A DNA stretch of 64,000 bases, taken from contig NC_058189.1 of the NCBI RefSeq assembly GCF_907165205.1, forward strand, positions 1,304,501 through 1,368,500, written 5' to 3'. Every line of letters begins with the position of its first letter. Within the stretch, counting starts at the first letter, position 1. The notes beneath the pieces were generated by a model that saw nothing but the letters and a program-made list of their open reading frames with translations, had not been told where the DNA came from and did no database searches. The position numbers were made by a program, and so were the translations under genes. Origin of the DNA: Coccinella septempunctata (lineage: Eukaryota; Arthropoda; Insecta; Coleoptera; Coccinellidae). This document shows, piece after piece, positions 33,993 through 45,782 of the stretch.

Positions 33993-34991
33993 GTTTATCA
34001 ACTTAAAGTAAATAATAATATTTCAAATTATGTGTTATGTTGGCGTACACAACACCTATGTTTGTTCTCCACAATTTTGGTTTGGCTGTCTATCTGACAG
34101 CTGGTTGGAATGGCCTATTACATGTCCTCAATCTTCACCAATCTAATGGGTTTCCTTCGAATGGTGCTTGCTGAATGAGCTATTCCCGTGTCACTTCCAT
34201 ACGTATAAAAGCCTCAAAGACCTAAAAGCCTCTACGCCCGCAAAGAATTCCAGACAGCACGTGAGCCCAAAACCTGCCTCGTCGAAACGATACCCGGATT
34301 CCCTCTACCTCCTCCATTCATCTTCACTTATTCACTCTCTTCCCCGAAATCCATCTAATCCGGGTCGAGGCGTTTTATTGGCTCGGGGTCCCCGGCTGGC
34401 GTCTCGCCGCCCGTGGTGGTGTCACGTCCGCCCGCCGTTATTCGGATGCCTTTACATGCGGAAAACAAGTTGCGGTTTTCCTTTTTGTCGCTCGCAGCTG
34501 ATTTCGCTTCCGGTTTCACTTGTTGATCTGACCCCGGAATCACTTTCGATTCAGCCCCCCGTCTCCTACGGGATACGGTATATAGACGGAGACGCCTCAC
34601 GCCGTCGTTTGCCGTATATTTCGGACGGCGTCGTTTTGAGTTTTTCGTATTTGCCCGTAGACGCGACTGTCTAAGAATGGACCTTTTCGTGGACCATCGG
34701 AAAACACTTTCGATAACTTATTGATAAGAGGGTACGAAATTTCGATAGATTCGTCGATAGTTAAACGAGTAAAAACCATCCGACAAGAAATAGTTTGTTT
34801 TTGTATCCAGGGAAGTGGTTTGATCAATATTTCAAAAAACCGTTAGTTCAAACTTTCATTTATCGATTAATCGAAACAAACATATTTATAAATCTTCGTT
34901 ATCAATTTTAATTATAATATATTGCTGGAAAAATAGTCGAAAAACTATTCAAGAGTGAACCTTGTTATTTTTCTTCCTAATTTATAAGAAT
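33993..34991. other. Non-coding DNA with GC-rich island 34190-34680
   Basis: The island is open on both strands (168 codons plus, 81 minus), as expected from its composition. It has no signal peptide, domain or repeated motif. It may be retained single-copy DNA; I see no evidence for a gene. Confidence 0.4.
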
Positions 34992-35245
34992 GGGAAGTCG
35001 GGGAGAGTTGAACTCCTTTTCACCCTAAAGCCACAATAGTAAAGTGATGGTGGGACGAACATTTCGAGTTCACCAATTCTTTGTTTAGGAACCGAAAATT
35101 GGCTCATGTCTCCCTAACCCATGGGAGAGTGGAACAGGGGGCCAGAGAGACTTGACCATAAGTTTGTTTATCAGGAAAATTATTGGAAGAAAACAATTTC
35201 CAATGACCAACGATTGTCAATGTCAAGGTTTTCATCATAAGATAT
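34992..35245 (+). repeat. Family L, copy 2 (left part)
   Basis: TGGGAAGTCGGGGAGAGTTG matches the left end at 24692, followed by common blocks (AGGAACCGAAAATTGGCTC; AGTTTGTTTATCAGGAAAA; ACAATTTCCAATGACCAA). The right half is absent. Confidence 0.65.
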
Positions 35246-35399
35246 ATCACAGCACAGCGTATGGAATACACATACATTAATAGAAAATGCGGCACATCTG
35301 TTAATACTTCGAGCGATGGTGGTTTGCTAGTTCGATTAAGATCACAGAGGAAGGAAAGAAGAGATGAAAGTTACCAGTTATTTCAGGAATAAAGGAATA

Positions 35400-36670
35400 C
35401 GAGGATATATTGAAAAATTCTTAGCCTACTATAGAATAAAACAAAATTTCAATGTTAAAATATTTTATTACTCAACATATTCTCCTCTTATTATAATTGG
35501 ATACATTCATTACACCGAACCTGCAACGCCTCTAGACCTTTCAAAAAAAAATGTTTCTTCTTGCTTCTCTGCAAACCAGACCTCCACAGCTTTCATTATC
35601 TCCTCGTTGGAAGAAAATTTACGACCTTTTAAACTTTTTTTCAGTTGAGGAAAAAGATGATAGTCGGATGGAGCCAAATCTGGTGAATAAGGGAGGTGTT
35701 CTAGTAATTCCCTAAATAACGAATTTTTTGCATGGCAACATGAGATTTGTGTGCAGGGGCGTTGTTCTGCAAAAACAAAACACCTTTGGATAGCTTTCCG
35801 CATTTTTTGTCTTTAATTTTTTTCCGTATAGTGGTCCGTACTGTCGAATAGTAATCTCTAGTTATTGTTCTACCCTCATCCAAAAAATCAATCATGATTA
35901 CTCCATGGCAATCCCAAAATACTGAAGCAAGAACTTTTCCAGCAGATTTTTGCACACGAAACTTCTTATGTCTTGGAGAACCAGAGTTTCGCCATTCCAT
36001 CGCTTTGTTTCTGGATCGTAGAAATGTACCCAAGTCTCATCCATAGTAACAATTCGGTTTAAGAAGTTTACATCGTTTTTAAATCGAGCACAGATCGAAC
36101 GCGACCCTTGCACGCTTTTGGTCAACATTTGGGGATCCATTTTGCAGCAATTTTTCTCATGTCCAAATTGATGTGAACTAATATGATGAATGCGTTCGTA
36201 TGAAATATTCAGTGCTTCAGATATCCGTTTTAGCCCAATTGGACGGTCTAATAAAATCATGTCATGAACTGCATCGATATTTTCGGGGACTGACACAGAA
36301 ACTGGCCTTACCGATCGGTCATCATCTTCAATGGAAAATTTACCTCTTTTGAAGCTTGCAGTCCAATTTTTCACGGTCGCATACGAAGAACATTGATCAC
36401 CAAGAGTATTAAGCATATTTTCCTTACCTCTTAACCCTTTTAAATACAGGTAGGTACTTGATTATGGCTCGATACTCCAATTTTTCGATTTTCACAATTT
36501 CGGTGGACATCTTCTTTCTTTTAATTTATTGCGTGATTCTGGTTCACTTTTTTTGACCTCAAACTTCACACTGACAATTTTAATGAGTTATTGTTCGTTG
36601 CTATGGTAAAGCAATATTTTTTATATTACATGGAACTGGTCTAGGCTAACTAGATATCAATTCATCCTTG
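35400..36670 (-). mobile_element. Mariner copy 2, complete ends, frameshifted
   Basis: Exactly bounded by TA at 35398-35399 and 36671-36672; 1271 bp. Ends CGAGGATATATTGA and, inverted, CAAGGATGAATTGA are imperfect TIRs. On the minus strand, frames 35898-36416, 35701-36033 and 35510-35803 together cover most of the transposase: DDRSVRPVSVSVPENIDAVH, TMDETWVHFYDPETK (first Asp), FLQNNAPAHKSH and PPYSPDLAPSDYHLF (third Asp). The second catalytic position is Asn (AAC, 35764-35766), as in copy 1. Two or more frameshifts make it non-functional. Confidence 0.9.
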
Positions 36671-36672
36671 TA

Positions 36673-37704
36673 CGTACTTACATTGAAATAGCATTATTTT
36701 TGTTTTAAATTTGCTGGTGGTACTTGTCCTAGTGATTCTTCCGCTAAAAGTGTATTGAAATTGAAATGAAAGTATTCAATAATTTAGGCAAGTAACACAG
36801 TATTTCAGCAGGAAGTGAATTATTATGCCATTCTCTTGTTGTGTTGTTAGATATGGAGGCCAAGGAAACAGAGACAGTGTTAGTTTTTCGTACTCCTGAA
36901 GAAATTTCTTTATTTTAGCATAAGGAGCTTCACATGAATGCCTAGTAAACGAGCTGACTTATACTGGTTAAATTTTTTCTCTGAGCAATGTTGGCGTGTT
37001 CAATACGTGCTCGGTTGACCGCTGTTGTGCTTATTGCTATGGAAGTTCACAAATGCTCAAAAGCTTCTGTTTTTTTCTTTGAATAACTGAAAGGACGAAG
37101 AATGAATAAGCTAAATATTATGAAAATTTTTAGCGTGGTTAATAAATTACGATTAATTGAAAAACTGGGGAAAATTACTGAATTACCCTGTATCCTAGTA
37201 ATAAAGAGAGACCCATTAAGTATAGGTTATTTAAAGGCACCTTGAATTACTCTGTCCATCTAGAAAAAAAACGAACTGAATTGTTTCAAAAGACTTCATG
37301 AATATCTACAGTTTGACACTCGTCTCGTTAAATTATAGCAAAAATTCACAAAGTTATGGGCCTTGGAAGTGTGTATAGCCTGTTCAACGTCATCTAAAGG
37401 ATTTTTTTCAGTTCATTGTCAGGCAACAATTTTTTCCACTTGATTTGCTCCTGACAAATTAGTGCAAGAATTTACGCAGGAGCAAATCGATTATTTCAAT
37501 TTTTTATTTAATTGATTTTGTTCCAGAGATTGGGAGTGAAAACCCTAAAAAGTTTCAGGAAATACAGAGAATCCTCCGGGAAAGAATGTCAATCGATACC
37601 ATGTGTTATACAATGAAAAGAAGCAAAAACCCTGGATATTTTCAAAACCTAAATTTTGCAGATAGGACCTTTCATTTCAGGACGGCAGAAGGAATGTAGG
37701 AAGA
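36673..37704. other. Unassigned DNA containing S copy 2
   Basis: 37430-37565 is the inverted partner of S (16643-16735): GATTTGCTCCTG ... CAGGAGCAAATC, then GATTGGGAGTGAAAACCC. The rest shows no known repeat or gene. Confidence 0.45.
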
Positions 37705-38915
37705 TATACTTCATTCACTTTTATTTTAGCAGTCGGTTGACCATGGAAATTTGACACATTTCACTCTGTAGTACGAAAATGTGGGGTTATGAAGCTTGTC
37801 AAAACATTTTTGGGTTTTAAATCAACGCTATGTTGCCCGTTCTACGTAAAAGTTTCTGTTACTACGTATTTCATCACAATGTCGAATCTCTTCGGAAAAT
37901 ATGTGACGAACATAATTGAAGTTTATACAAACTGATTGAAGGCATACCAAATCCAGTTATTTGCTTGGAGAATACATGAGATCAGTATAATATCATAATA
38001 TGCACTAGCTTGAGGAGAGTTAATGTTCGTTATCTTCTTTGGCTAACATCATTTGTAGATTTCAAAAATATTAACCCGAAGATGAAATGCATATGATGCA
38101 GTGGTTGGGAATGGGTATCTCCCGAAGGAATTAACAGATAATTACGAGAATGTTATATTCTTCAACAAAAATCATCTTGCATCAATATAAGTAAAAGGAA
38201 TTGAAGGAAGTTTCAAGTTAAGATGAACTTCACCTTTGAACAAAAATTTCACATGAATAAACAATTAGCAGTACAACTGGCGCGTATTTGTGGCTGTTCA
38301 TGTTAATATGTACGTTGATGTAATAATAATAATTAGGTATTTATTGGTACCTTAAGACATTTACAATGTATAGGACAAGTCAAATGAAAAATAGGAAAAT
38401 CCATTTTGGGGAACTTATTCTACGATGACATTCATTGAAAATCTTGTAGTAACTTTTCGCATTAATTCACCCAAACATAAAATTCTCAAATGCCACCACT
38501 TTTTTGTGTCTCCCAATAGAAGGAAATTCATTGTCATCCTTTTCATTCACAATCTTTCTGATTGTGGAAATATTCAGCTGAAATATGTGGTGTTTAGATT
38601 CAGATGAAACATTATATAAATTCTCTTACATTGAATATGTTCGCTACCGTCTAACGTATTGTGGATTTTAGAATATCAGGGTATCACTATTTGAATGAGC
38701 GGACCTGAATTCTAAATAGCACTTCCAGAAACCCTGTCTCTTTTTTTCAATCACTTGCGGCATTTTCGTAATAAAAATTGATATCAGTTGTGGCAACGGC
38801 GTTATGACATTAACGACATTTCATGAGTGCCAACCTTATTCCGTTCTGGTTACAAAAACTTGGGAAAATTATTTCATGGCCAACCGACTGCTAAAATAAA
38901 TTTGAATGAAGTATA
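37705..38915. mobile_element. 1.21-kb TIR element T
   Basis: Long terminal inverted repeats, about 45 bp: the left begins TATACTTCATTCA and has TTTAGCAGTCGGTTGACCAT; the right, inverted, is TATACTTCATTCA with TTTAGCAGTCGGTTGGCCAT. TA at both ends could be the target duplication. A right-hand M fragment (38916-39321) abuts it. No transposase motif was found inside; the longest frame is 60 codons. A TAATAATAATAA run at 38318-38332 followed by TTAGGTATTTATTGG resembles an inverted LINE 3' tail, perhaps inserted within T. Confidence 0.7.
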
Positions 38916-39321
38916 GTTCTTCATTTATCTGATTGATCTTCTTCGAACACAACACAAGATATCACTCACGCTTTCTCATTATGACTGTTACTTACTATAA
39001 AAATACCAAAAATTCAAGAAACCCGACTCTTGCAACTAAGCTGGCGAATGACGCTATCCAATGAATATCTGAAAGTTTCGTAAAACAAAAGTATTTTTCT
39101 CGTATAATGCGCCGTTTCCGAGTAATTTTCTAAAGATCAAACATAAAAATATCTGTGAAATTCGAAAATTTGGTACACATTACACAGCACATTAGGAAAA
39201 TTTTAAATGGTTGTATCTTTTTATCAGGGCCGAATCAGAAAAAATGTTATGAGAGAAAAGTGTTTCTCTTGACCTCGAGAATTTACTGTTAAAATATCTG
39301 TGCGAGTCAAAGATTCATCCC
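38916..39321 (-). mobile_element. Family M, copy 3 (inverted, cut by T)
   Basis: Reverse complement of M copy 1: CTTTTTATCAGGGCCGAATC, then GAGAAAAGTGTTTCTCTTGA and CTGTTAAAATAT, ending GCGAGTCAAAGATTCATCCC followed by TATA. The other half of the M copy is not clear to the left of T. Confidence 0.7.
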
Positions 39322-40053
39322 GTATACTTATGTGATTGTAGAAATAGTACTGTGCTCTTTTCTAAAAAATTATTCCAATACAACAATTAGGTAGGTACAT
39401 ATATGTGATCATCGAACAATATACTAATTCTTTGAAGAGCATTGAATCTTCAATTCCGATGTCCGACCAAGGTCGGGAAAGCAACGAAATCAAAGAACGA
39501 TTCACGCGGCAATCCGGTCGGATCGGAGGCCACTAATCACACCGCGTCGCGTCGCCACTAATACAGACATCTCAACCGGAACCCCGGGATTACCCTCGTC
39601 GTGTTCTACACGACGGCGATGAAGTGGGTTGAGGGTGAGCCGAAAAGCGGGAAATTCTCGAATTCACGTCAGGCCGAAGCCGGTTGACTTTCACACCGAA
39701 CTTTCGTCTCTTATATTCGACGAAAAGGAAGGGGGCGTTTTTCGTTGATTACGAAAATGAAACAAGCGTCAAAAATCACGAATTAGTTGTGTACGTTACA
39801 AGAAAACGGCTCAGACTCTGAGCAAATGAATAAAACTGTTTTTCCGCAAGTTGCTAGGAAATTTTGGCATGGCAGACAAAATTCCTCGAAGAAAATGTCA
39901 AGATTTCCCAACTTTTAGGAAATATTCATTCCCTTACTGTGAGGAATCAGGAAATGATGTTAGTGTTCAACATAAATGATTGAAAACACGTTGTCTATAA
40001 GAAATTGCTTCATAATTTGAAAATTTCGATGTATTGCAGAATACATTTTAGAA
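39322..40053. other. Non-coding DNA with GC-rich island 39460-39770
   Basis: GC-rich island with CpG-rich segments (GCGTCGCGTCGCC) and no recognised frame or repeat. Confidence 0.4.
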
Positions 40054-41189
40054 TCAGTTTGTTATATTTACAGTTATTTGACAGTTACTACAATTATTGA
40101 AAATTGGAGGAACATTATTAGAACTATGAGAAACATTTTGGACAACTTTCGAAGTAGTAGGGTTATTTTGTTGAATATTCTGTACTGTGAAAATTCTATT
40201 TGCCACCTCAACCTTACTGTTAAGAGATTCTTCCATATATCCTTCACCAACCTTTGATGATTTCCATTCGCCATGGCTCTTTAAACTAGTTATCTCGGCA
40301 CCGGAGTCAACCAATATTGTTGCACAAGACCGACGAAAGCAGTGACCAGTATATTCTCTCCGATTTTCCAAGTTCAAATAACTAGCAACTATTTTAGGCA
40401 TTTTTCTACATTGATGTATTCCTACTAATTGTCTACAACCCTTTCAGTTTTAATTTTTAAAGAAAAATCGGTCCCTCTTCATATTTTCTGATCTTAACGA
40501 AACATAGTTTCGATAAAGATTCATGTACATCTTATTAACTACAAATGATCCAGGTTTGTTGGTCTTCGAATCAGGTATGCTAATTAAAAGCTTAGATTCT
40601 GGGTCTTCTATATTGTGTAGAGTCATTCTGACTAACTCATCCCTTCTACAGGGCACAGGCCCAAGAAATACCAAATAATAATACCAAGTAAAAAATGAAT
40701 GAATGTGTAATATGAATAGATATAAAAACCTTGTAAATTACCTTAATCATAAAATTTTCTTCATCAAGAGCTTCCTGTATAAATTATTCGATTCCTTCCT
40801 TCGTAGAAATCTTAGATTTCTTTGCCAATTTGCCCTGGCTAGCCGTTTCAATAAAGAACGAAGGTTTGAAATGTAGACATATCTACATTGTGTTCAACTA
40901 CAAGGGTTGACTTCAACATTGAATAATTTCCTCACAATGTTCGAGATTTCTTCTTTAAACAAAGGACTAGGAAGTATGCCATTACAACATTTTCCGAAAA
41001 TGAACTAGTGTTTTTACTCTTGCAATAGTCCACAAAACGTTTATAAGCATATTTGCACTTTTCTCCTGATTTCTTTGGCAATAATTCTAATGAAGCAGTA
41101 TTCACTGCCTCAACCAGTTCTGGAGAAGTTCCAGGAATGGAAAAATCATCATCACTTATCATTTCAAACTGTTTTGTTGTCGAAAACAC
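40054..41189 (-). pseudogene. Divergent Crypton-type tyrosine recombinase (D)
   Basis: On the minus strand the start region (41189-40932) reads MFSTTKQFEMIS ... PELVEAVNTASLELLPKKSG ... YAYKRFVDYC ... SENVVMAYF. It corresponds in order to the N-terminal part of Crypton A (KEIIEAA..LLPAKSA..YEREYDYF..EDVLLVYL). It breaks off by frameshift. Between 40930 and 40690 degraded helices remain (FLRRKESNNLY). The catalytic region is one frame, 40674-40054: Arg I in CRRDELV, KTNKPGSF, then TAA and TGA stops near 40450-40435, then MPKIVASYLNLENRREYTGH with H-x-x-R (GHCFRRS), a GEWKSS box and GYMEES with the nucleophile Tyr. All catalytic residues are still readable, but stops and the frameshift make it a pseudogene. 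Confidence 0.8.
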
Positions 41190-41202
41190 CAGCAGGTAAC
41201 GA

Positions 41203-41294
41203 AGGTTATCTATGCAAGTATCCTTAGATGCGTCAAGTTTGACAATTCAACATTAATACGTTTCCATAGTGACGCAACCAATCATAGATAACCT
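41203..41294 (-). repeat. Nested inverted repeat upstream of Crypton D
   Basis: AGGTTATCTATG (41203-41214) pairs with CATAGATAACCT (41283-41294), and inside it TGCGTCA (41229-41235) pairs with TGACGCA (41270-41276). It begins 14 bp upstream of the recombinase start codon. Its position recalls the 5' hairpin of Cryptons A and B, though the sequence is unrelated. Confidence 0.6.
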
Positions 41295-41689
41295 ACAACC
41301 AATTTCATTACGAATTTCAAAGAACCATTCATTTATGAATTGAATAATTCGGGATTTTTTTCATATTTCACTAGGTCCTATCGTCTGTTTCTCAGTGTAG
41401 TGTAATCTACACTGCACTTCAAATCAGCTGATTTTCAGTGTAATTGCGCAAACGAATGAAGAAAACACTGACCTTAGGTTGTCACGCTCATAGACTAATA
41501 ATCCGAATTCGAAATATGGTTACGTTTCTCAGAAGATGTGTTACTTTTTCATCCCCTTGTGAAGTGATGAATTTATCGCAAATTTTAAATTTAATCGTAT
41601 CCATTACGAAGTAGATTACTGTGACGTCCGTGACATTAATATCAAATTTTGCATCTCACGCCACAGAACACTAATATTATACCTCTTTT
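41295..41689. other. Unassigned DNA between Crypton D and tandem repeat
   Basis: AT-rich, no coding signal. It may still belong to Crypton D. Confidence 0.35.
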
Positions 41690-42297
41690 TGACTAAGGCC
41701 TGGTACTTTCACCTTCGAATAAATTTTATTCACTGTCAATAAGTATGTGCTTGCAGATGGAATTGTTTGACGAATAACAATTCTATGAAAACACGGTATA
41801 CTACTTTTCACTGATTAATGTAAAATAAGACACCGCATTGTAGAAATTGTCATAATTCCAACTAGAAAGCAAATATTTCGTGAAAATCACACAAAGAATA
41901 ACCATATATCAAGAATCTAAAGAATTCAACCAATAATGACGTACCAACATTCGATCTATGACAAATAAACTCTTTTAGGCCCGGTACTTTCACCTTCGAA
42001 TAAATTTTATTCACTGTCAATAAGTATCCGTCAAAAAATTTCCTATCTGAAGGATACCTTATTTCGGTGCTTTCAGATGAAATTATTTGACGATTAACAA
42101 TTCTATGAAAACACGGTATACTACTTTTCACTGATTAATGTAAAATAAGACACCGCATTGTAGAAATTGTCATAATTCCAACTAGGAAGCAAATATTTCG
42201 TGAAAATCACACAAAGAATAACTATACATCAAGAATCTAAAAAATTCAACCAACAATGACGTACCGACAATCGATCTATGACAAATAAAATCTTATT
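41690..42297. repeat. Two-unit tandem duplication, about 285 and 320 bp
   Basis: Unit 1 (41690-41975) and unit 2 (41976-42297) share GGTACTTTCACCTTCGAATA, GAAAACACGGTATACTACTT, GACACCGCATTGTAG and CGATCTATGACAAATAAA. Unit 2 has about 45 extra bases near 42030 (CCGTCAAAAAATTTCCTATC onward), so unit 1 has probably lost them. Differences are few, so the duplication is fairly recent. No gene. Confidence 0.8.
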
Positions 42298-44449
42298 AAC
42301 GAGTTTCAATGACAGATTTATTCGATGAATAACACTATCTGAAAGTGAAAAGACTGCATTTTTACTTATCCTAAGAATAAGACTTACCTATCGAATAAAT
42401 TTAGCCTAAGTCTAGAAAAGTGCTACACTTTCTATGCAAACGAAAGAACCTATTATTATCTGTCGAATTTTGAACGATTTGCGAAAAATAGTACGTTTAC
42501 CTCGTACGAAAAGCCACAGTCCTCTGTTTTGCTAAGAAATCTTAACAGTGGTCTAGGAATGATAGGCTTTTCTTACTCGTTAAAGAATGTACTATTTCCT
42601 CCAACTTTCATCAATTTTGTTCAGAGATTGAAACTCTTCAGTCCGCTCTTCTGCACCCTGTATTAAGGATATCGGATAAAAACCTGAGAGTAAAAACCGG
42701 ATGGTGTGAAAGGGCACTTCGACAATCATCCTCAGAGAGCTTTTCGAATGATCAATTCCAGGTACTATCTAGACAAAATGTATACAGGGTGAGCCTCGGT
42801 ACAATGGGGATTTCTCCTCAATTTGGGTTATCACTGCATATGCAAGTTTAAACTGAATAATTATGAGTTTCATTCATGAATTTTTCAAATTCACCGCGAA
42901 AACTATTCAAAATCATTCTTCAAATATGGGGTTTTAAAATTTAAATAGCTTTGTGCGGAGTTTACGATTTGGCAACAGCGCATACAAGGCAATGAAAAGA
43001 ACAATGTCCGATCAGCTTGTTTTTAAAATAACAGCTGTTGATTCACAGGCGCCTACTTACTGGCGAGCTTCAACTGCAAGCGGCCATAAAAATCCCATAA
43101 AATTTTACGACCTTCCTCGTTCGTCGCAGACTTCATAGACAGTCATCTTTGTCTATCTCATCAAGAAAATGCATTTGTTGTCCTTTATTATCAAGGCATA
43201 TTTCAGTCGATGTTGCCAACTTGTGGAATCGACATGAAACGCTTTAAATTTTGAATACCCATTTTTATTTTTCATTTTTGAGTGCTTACAATAATTTTTT
43301 TTTGGGAAACGGTTGAAATGGTTATTTCAAAATGTGACGTTTCAAACATATTTCATAAAAAATACATCATTTTCTTCAGAAGGAGTATTCCCTATTCGTG
43401 ACTGATCCCAGTTTTCGAAAAGAGGAAAAAACGTTTCTGATTCATCCTCTCAGATTACCTCAGAACATTCCCAATCTTCCTGCAAATCGGAAATTGAAGT
43501 ACACGCTCCGGAGGAAATTTTCCAAGCGATTATTGCACCCGTAAGACCAACAAACGTTTCAATTTTCGACCCGAGAGGGAAACCTATTTCCACATTCCCG
43601 ATACCTCTACATTAACTTTAATGGCGCAAATATTACAATGCCGAGCGTTCGCCGTGGAAGAGCCATTATCCCGAATGAAAGGAACGATTCTCGGAAAACT
43701 AATATTTCTCTACAGATTAAATTAAATCAAAAGTCTGAAATGTAGCGCAGACTACCGCATCCCCCAACCCCCGCCCGGCCCAAAACAACAATACCTCAAC
43801 CTACTCCTCCGTCCGTCTTGATATTTTTCTTCATTTCCAACGGTTCAAATTGAATTGAAAAGCGCTGATATTAATTCATTGCTATCTGCTTCTCCTTGCT
43901 GCGTTTTAACGGAATTAAGTTGCTTCTACATCGTCCATTAGTTTTCATTGTTGAGGGGTATTTGCATAGTCGGTAGTTTCGCAATATTGGGGTAGAACAC
44001 GGGAATCTTTTTGTTTTAGCGTCTACTCGTTATTGTTTCGGCCAATATTTACTCACTTCCTCGGAATAAACGAAGCGAATCTGATTTAGATAACTTGCGA
44101 CAGCGCGATTTCAATGAAACGCTATTATTATTATTATTATCAAACCCATCACACCTGCATTTCTCTTCGAAAAGAAATTGATGTGGTTTTCGACCCCTAT
44201 GCATTTCCACTATTTATTCAAAACGTCAAAAGTTCAAATAATTAAAATACAAAGCATACCAACCTGAACAGTTCACTCGTTATGATTAGACATACTGATT
44301 TAAGGCGCGAAGAAGTTTGGATTTTCGAATACGCTGAATCTATTTCAGGCAATTTCGTTCTAAACGAAGGTGGATAGGTCTCCCTTCGTTTAGATTTTCA
44401 TCATATCAATGAGCGATATCTCCTGATCCAATTGGGATTTCCAGTTCTA
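42298..44449. other. Unassigned non-coding DNA
   Basis: Contains two element-like ends, CACCCTGTATTA (42654) and TATACAGGGTGAGCC (42781), about 130 bp apart in inverted order. A GC-richer stretch occupies 43440-43900 and a short ATT run is at 44124-44139. The 61-codon frame at 42953-43138 has no motif. Confidence 0.4.
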
Positions 44450-44602
44450 TAATCACTCTCTCGTCTCATGTGATCTACTTGAAGAATTAAATAAATGCCC
44501 AGGTCATTGGCATCAAAAAATATGATTTATATGAGCCTTGAATTTTTCATGATTGCCATGAAATTCATCTTTTATGTTTTTGATCTTTTTTGGTGGATTT
44601 CA
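44450..44602 (+). repeat. Repeat H, copy 2, upstream of mariner 3
   Basis: Matches 32748-32872 (CTCTCTCGTCTCATGTGATC; TAAATAAATGCCCAGGTCAT; CTTTTTTGGT) with about 30 extra bases in the middle. Here the mariner end and its TA target are intact. Confidence 0.7.
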
Positions 44603-44616
44603 GTGTTCCGATACAT

Positions 44617-45782
44617 ACGAGGATGTATTGATATCTAGTTAGCTTAGACCAGTTCCATGCATAAAAAAACACTATTGCTCATTAGAATTGTCAGTGTGAA
44701 GTTTGAGGTCAAAAAAGTAGACCAGAGTTCCACAATAAATTAAAAGAAAGAAGATGTCCACCGAAATTGCGAATATCGAAAAATTGGAGTATCGAGCAAT
44801 CATCAATTACCTGTATAGAGTTGAGAGGTAAGCAAATTTACGAAGATATGCTTAAAACCCTTGGTGATCAATGTCCATCGTATGCGACTGTGAAAAATTG
44901 GACTGCAAGCTTCAAAAGAGGTAAATTTTCCATTGAAGATGATGACCGATCGGGAAGGCCAGTTTCTGTGTCAGTCCCCGAAAATATCGATGCAGTTCAT
45001 GACATGATTTTATCAGACCGTCGAATTGGGCTAAAACGGATATCTGAAGCACTGAATATTTCATACGAACGCGTCCATCATATAGTTCACGTCAATTTGG
45101 ACATGAGAAAAATTGCTGCAAAATGGATCCCAAAATGTTTGAATGTTGACCAAAAGCGTGCAAGGGTAGAAGCATCGCGTTCGATCTGTGCTCGATTTGA
45201 AAACGATGTGAACTTCTTAAACCAAATTGTTACTATGGATGAGACTTGGGAACATTTCTACGATCCAGAAACAAAGCAACAATCGATGGAATGGCGACAC
45301 TCTGGTTCTTCAAGAACTAAGAAGTTTCGTGTCCAAAAATCCGCTGGAAAAGTTCTTGCTTCAGTTTTCTGGGATTGCCATGGAGTAATCATGATTGATT
45401 TTTTGGATTAGACTAGAACAATAACCGGAGACTATTATTCGACATTACTGACCACTCTACGGGAAAAAATTTAGGGCTTGAATTACTAGAACACCCCCCT
45501 TATTCACCAGATTTGGCTCCATCCGACTATCATCTCTTTCCTCAACTGAAAATTTTTTTAAAAAGTCATAAATTTTCTTCCAACGAGGAGGTTATAGAAG
45601 CTGTGGAGGTCTGGTTTGCAGAGCAAGAAGTAAGATTTTTTTTTGAAAGGTCTAGAGATGTTGCAGGTTCGCTTTAATAAATGTATCCAATTAAAAGGAG
45701 AATATGAAGAGTAATAAAATATTTTGACATTGAAGTTTTGTTTGGTTCTATAGTAGGCTAGGAATTTTTCAATATATCCTCT
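44617..45782 (+). mobile_element. Mariner copy 3, nearly full length but inactivated
   Basis: 1166 bp between TA at 44615-44616 and TA at 45783-45784; left end CGAGGATGTATTGA, right end CAATATATCCTC. The longest frame (44767-45411) covers the helix-turn-helix region, DDRSGRPVSVSVPENIDAV, HHIVHVNLDMRKIAAKW and TMDETWEHFYDPETK with the first catalytic Asp. It ends at TAG 45409-45411, where other copies have Lys or Glu (FLD-K-GRT). About 100 bp after GGGAAAAAATT are deleted, taking the second catalytic motif. The PYSPDLAPSDYH box with the third Asp follows. It cannot make transposase but still has both ends. Confidence 0.88.

Noticed and set aside
34168..34674. 168-codon open frame in a GC-rich island
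   Set aside because: Both strands are open there, codon use is unstructured and there is no recognisable motif. GC-rich DNA has few stops.
38318..38332. TAATAATAATAA run as independent microsatellite locus
   Set aside because: Short; more simply a LINE tail, and no repeat length evidence is available.
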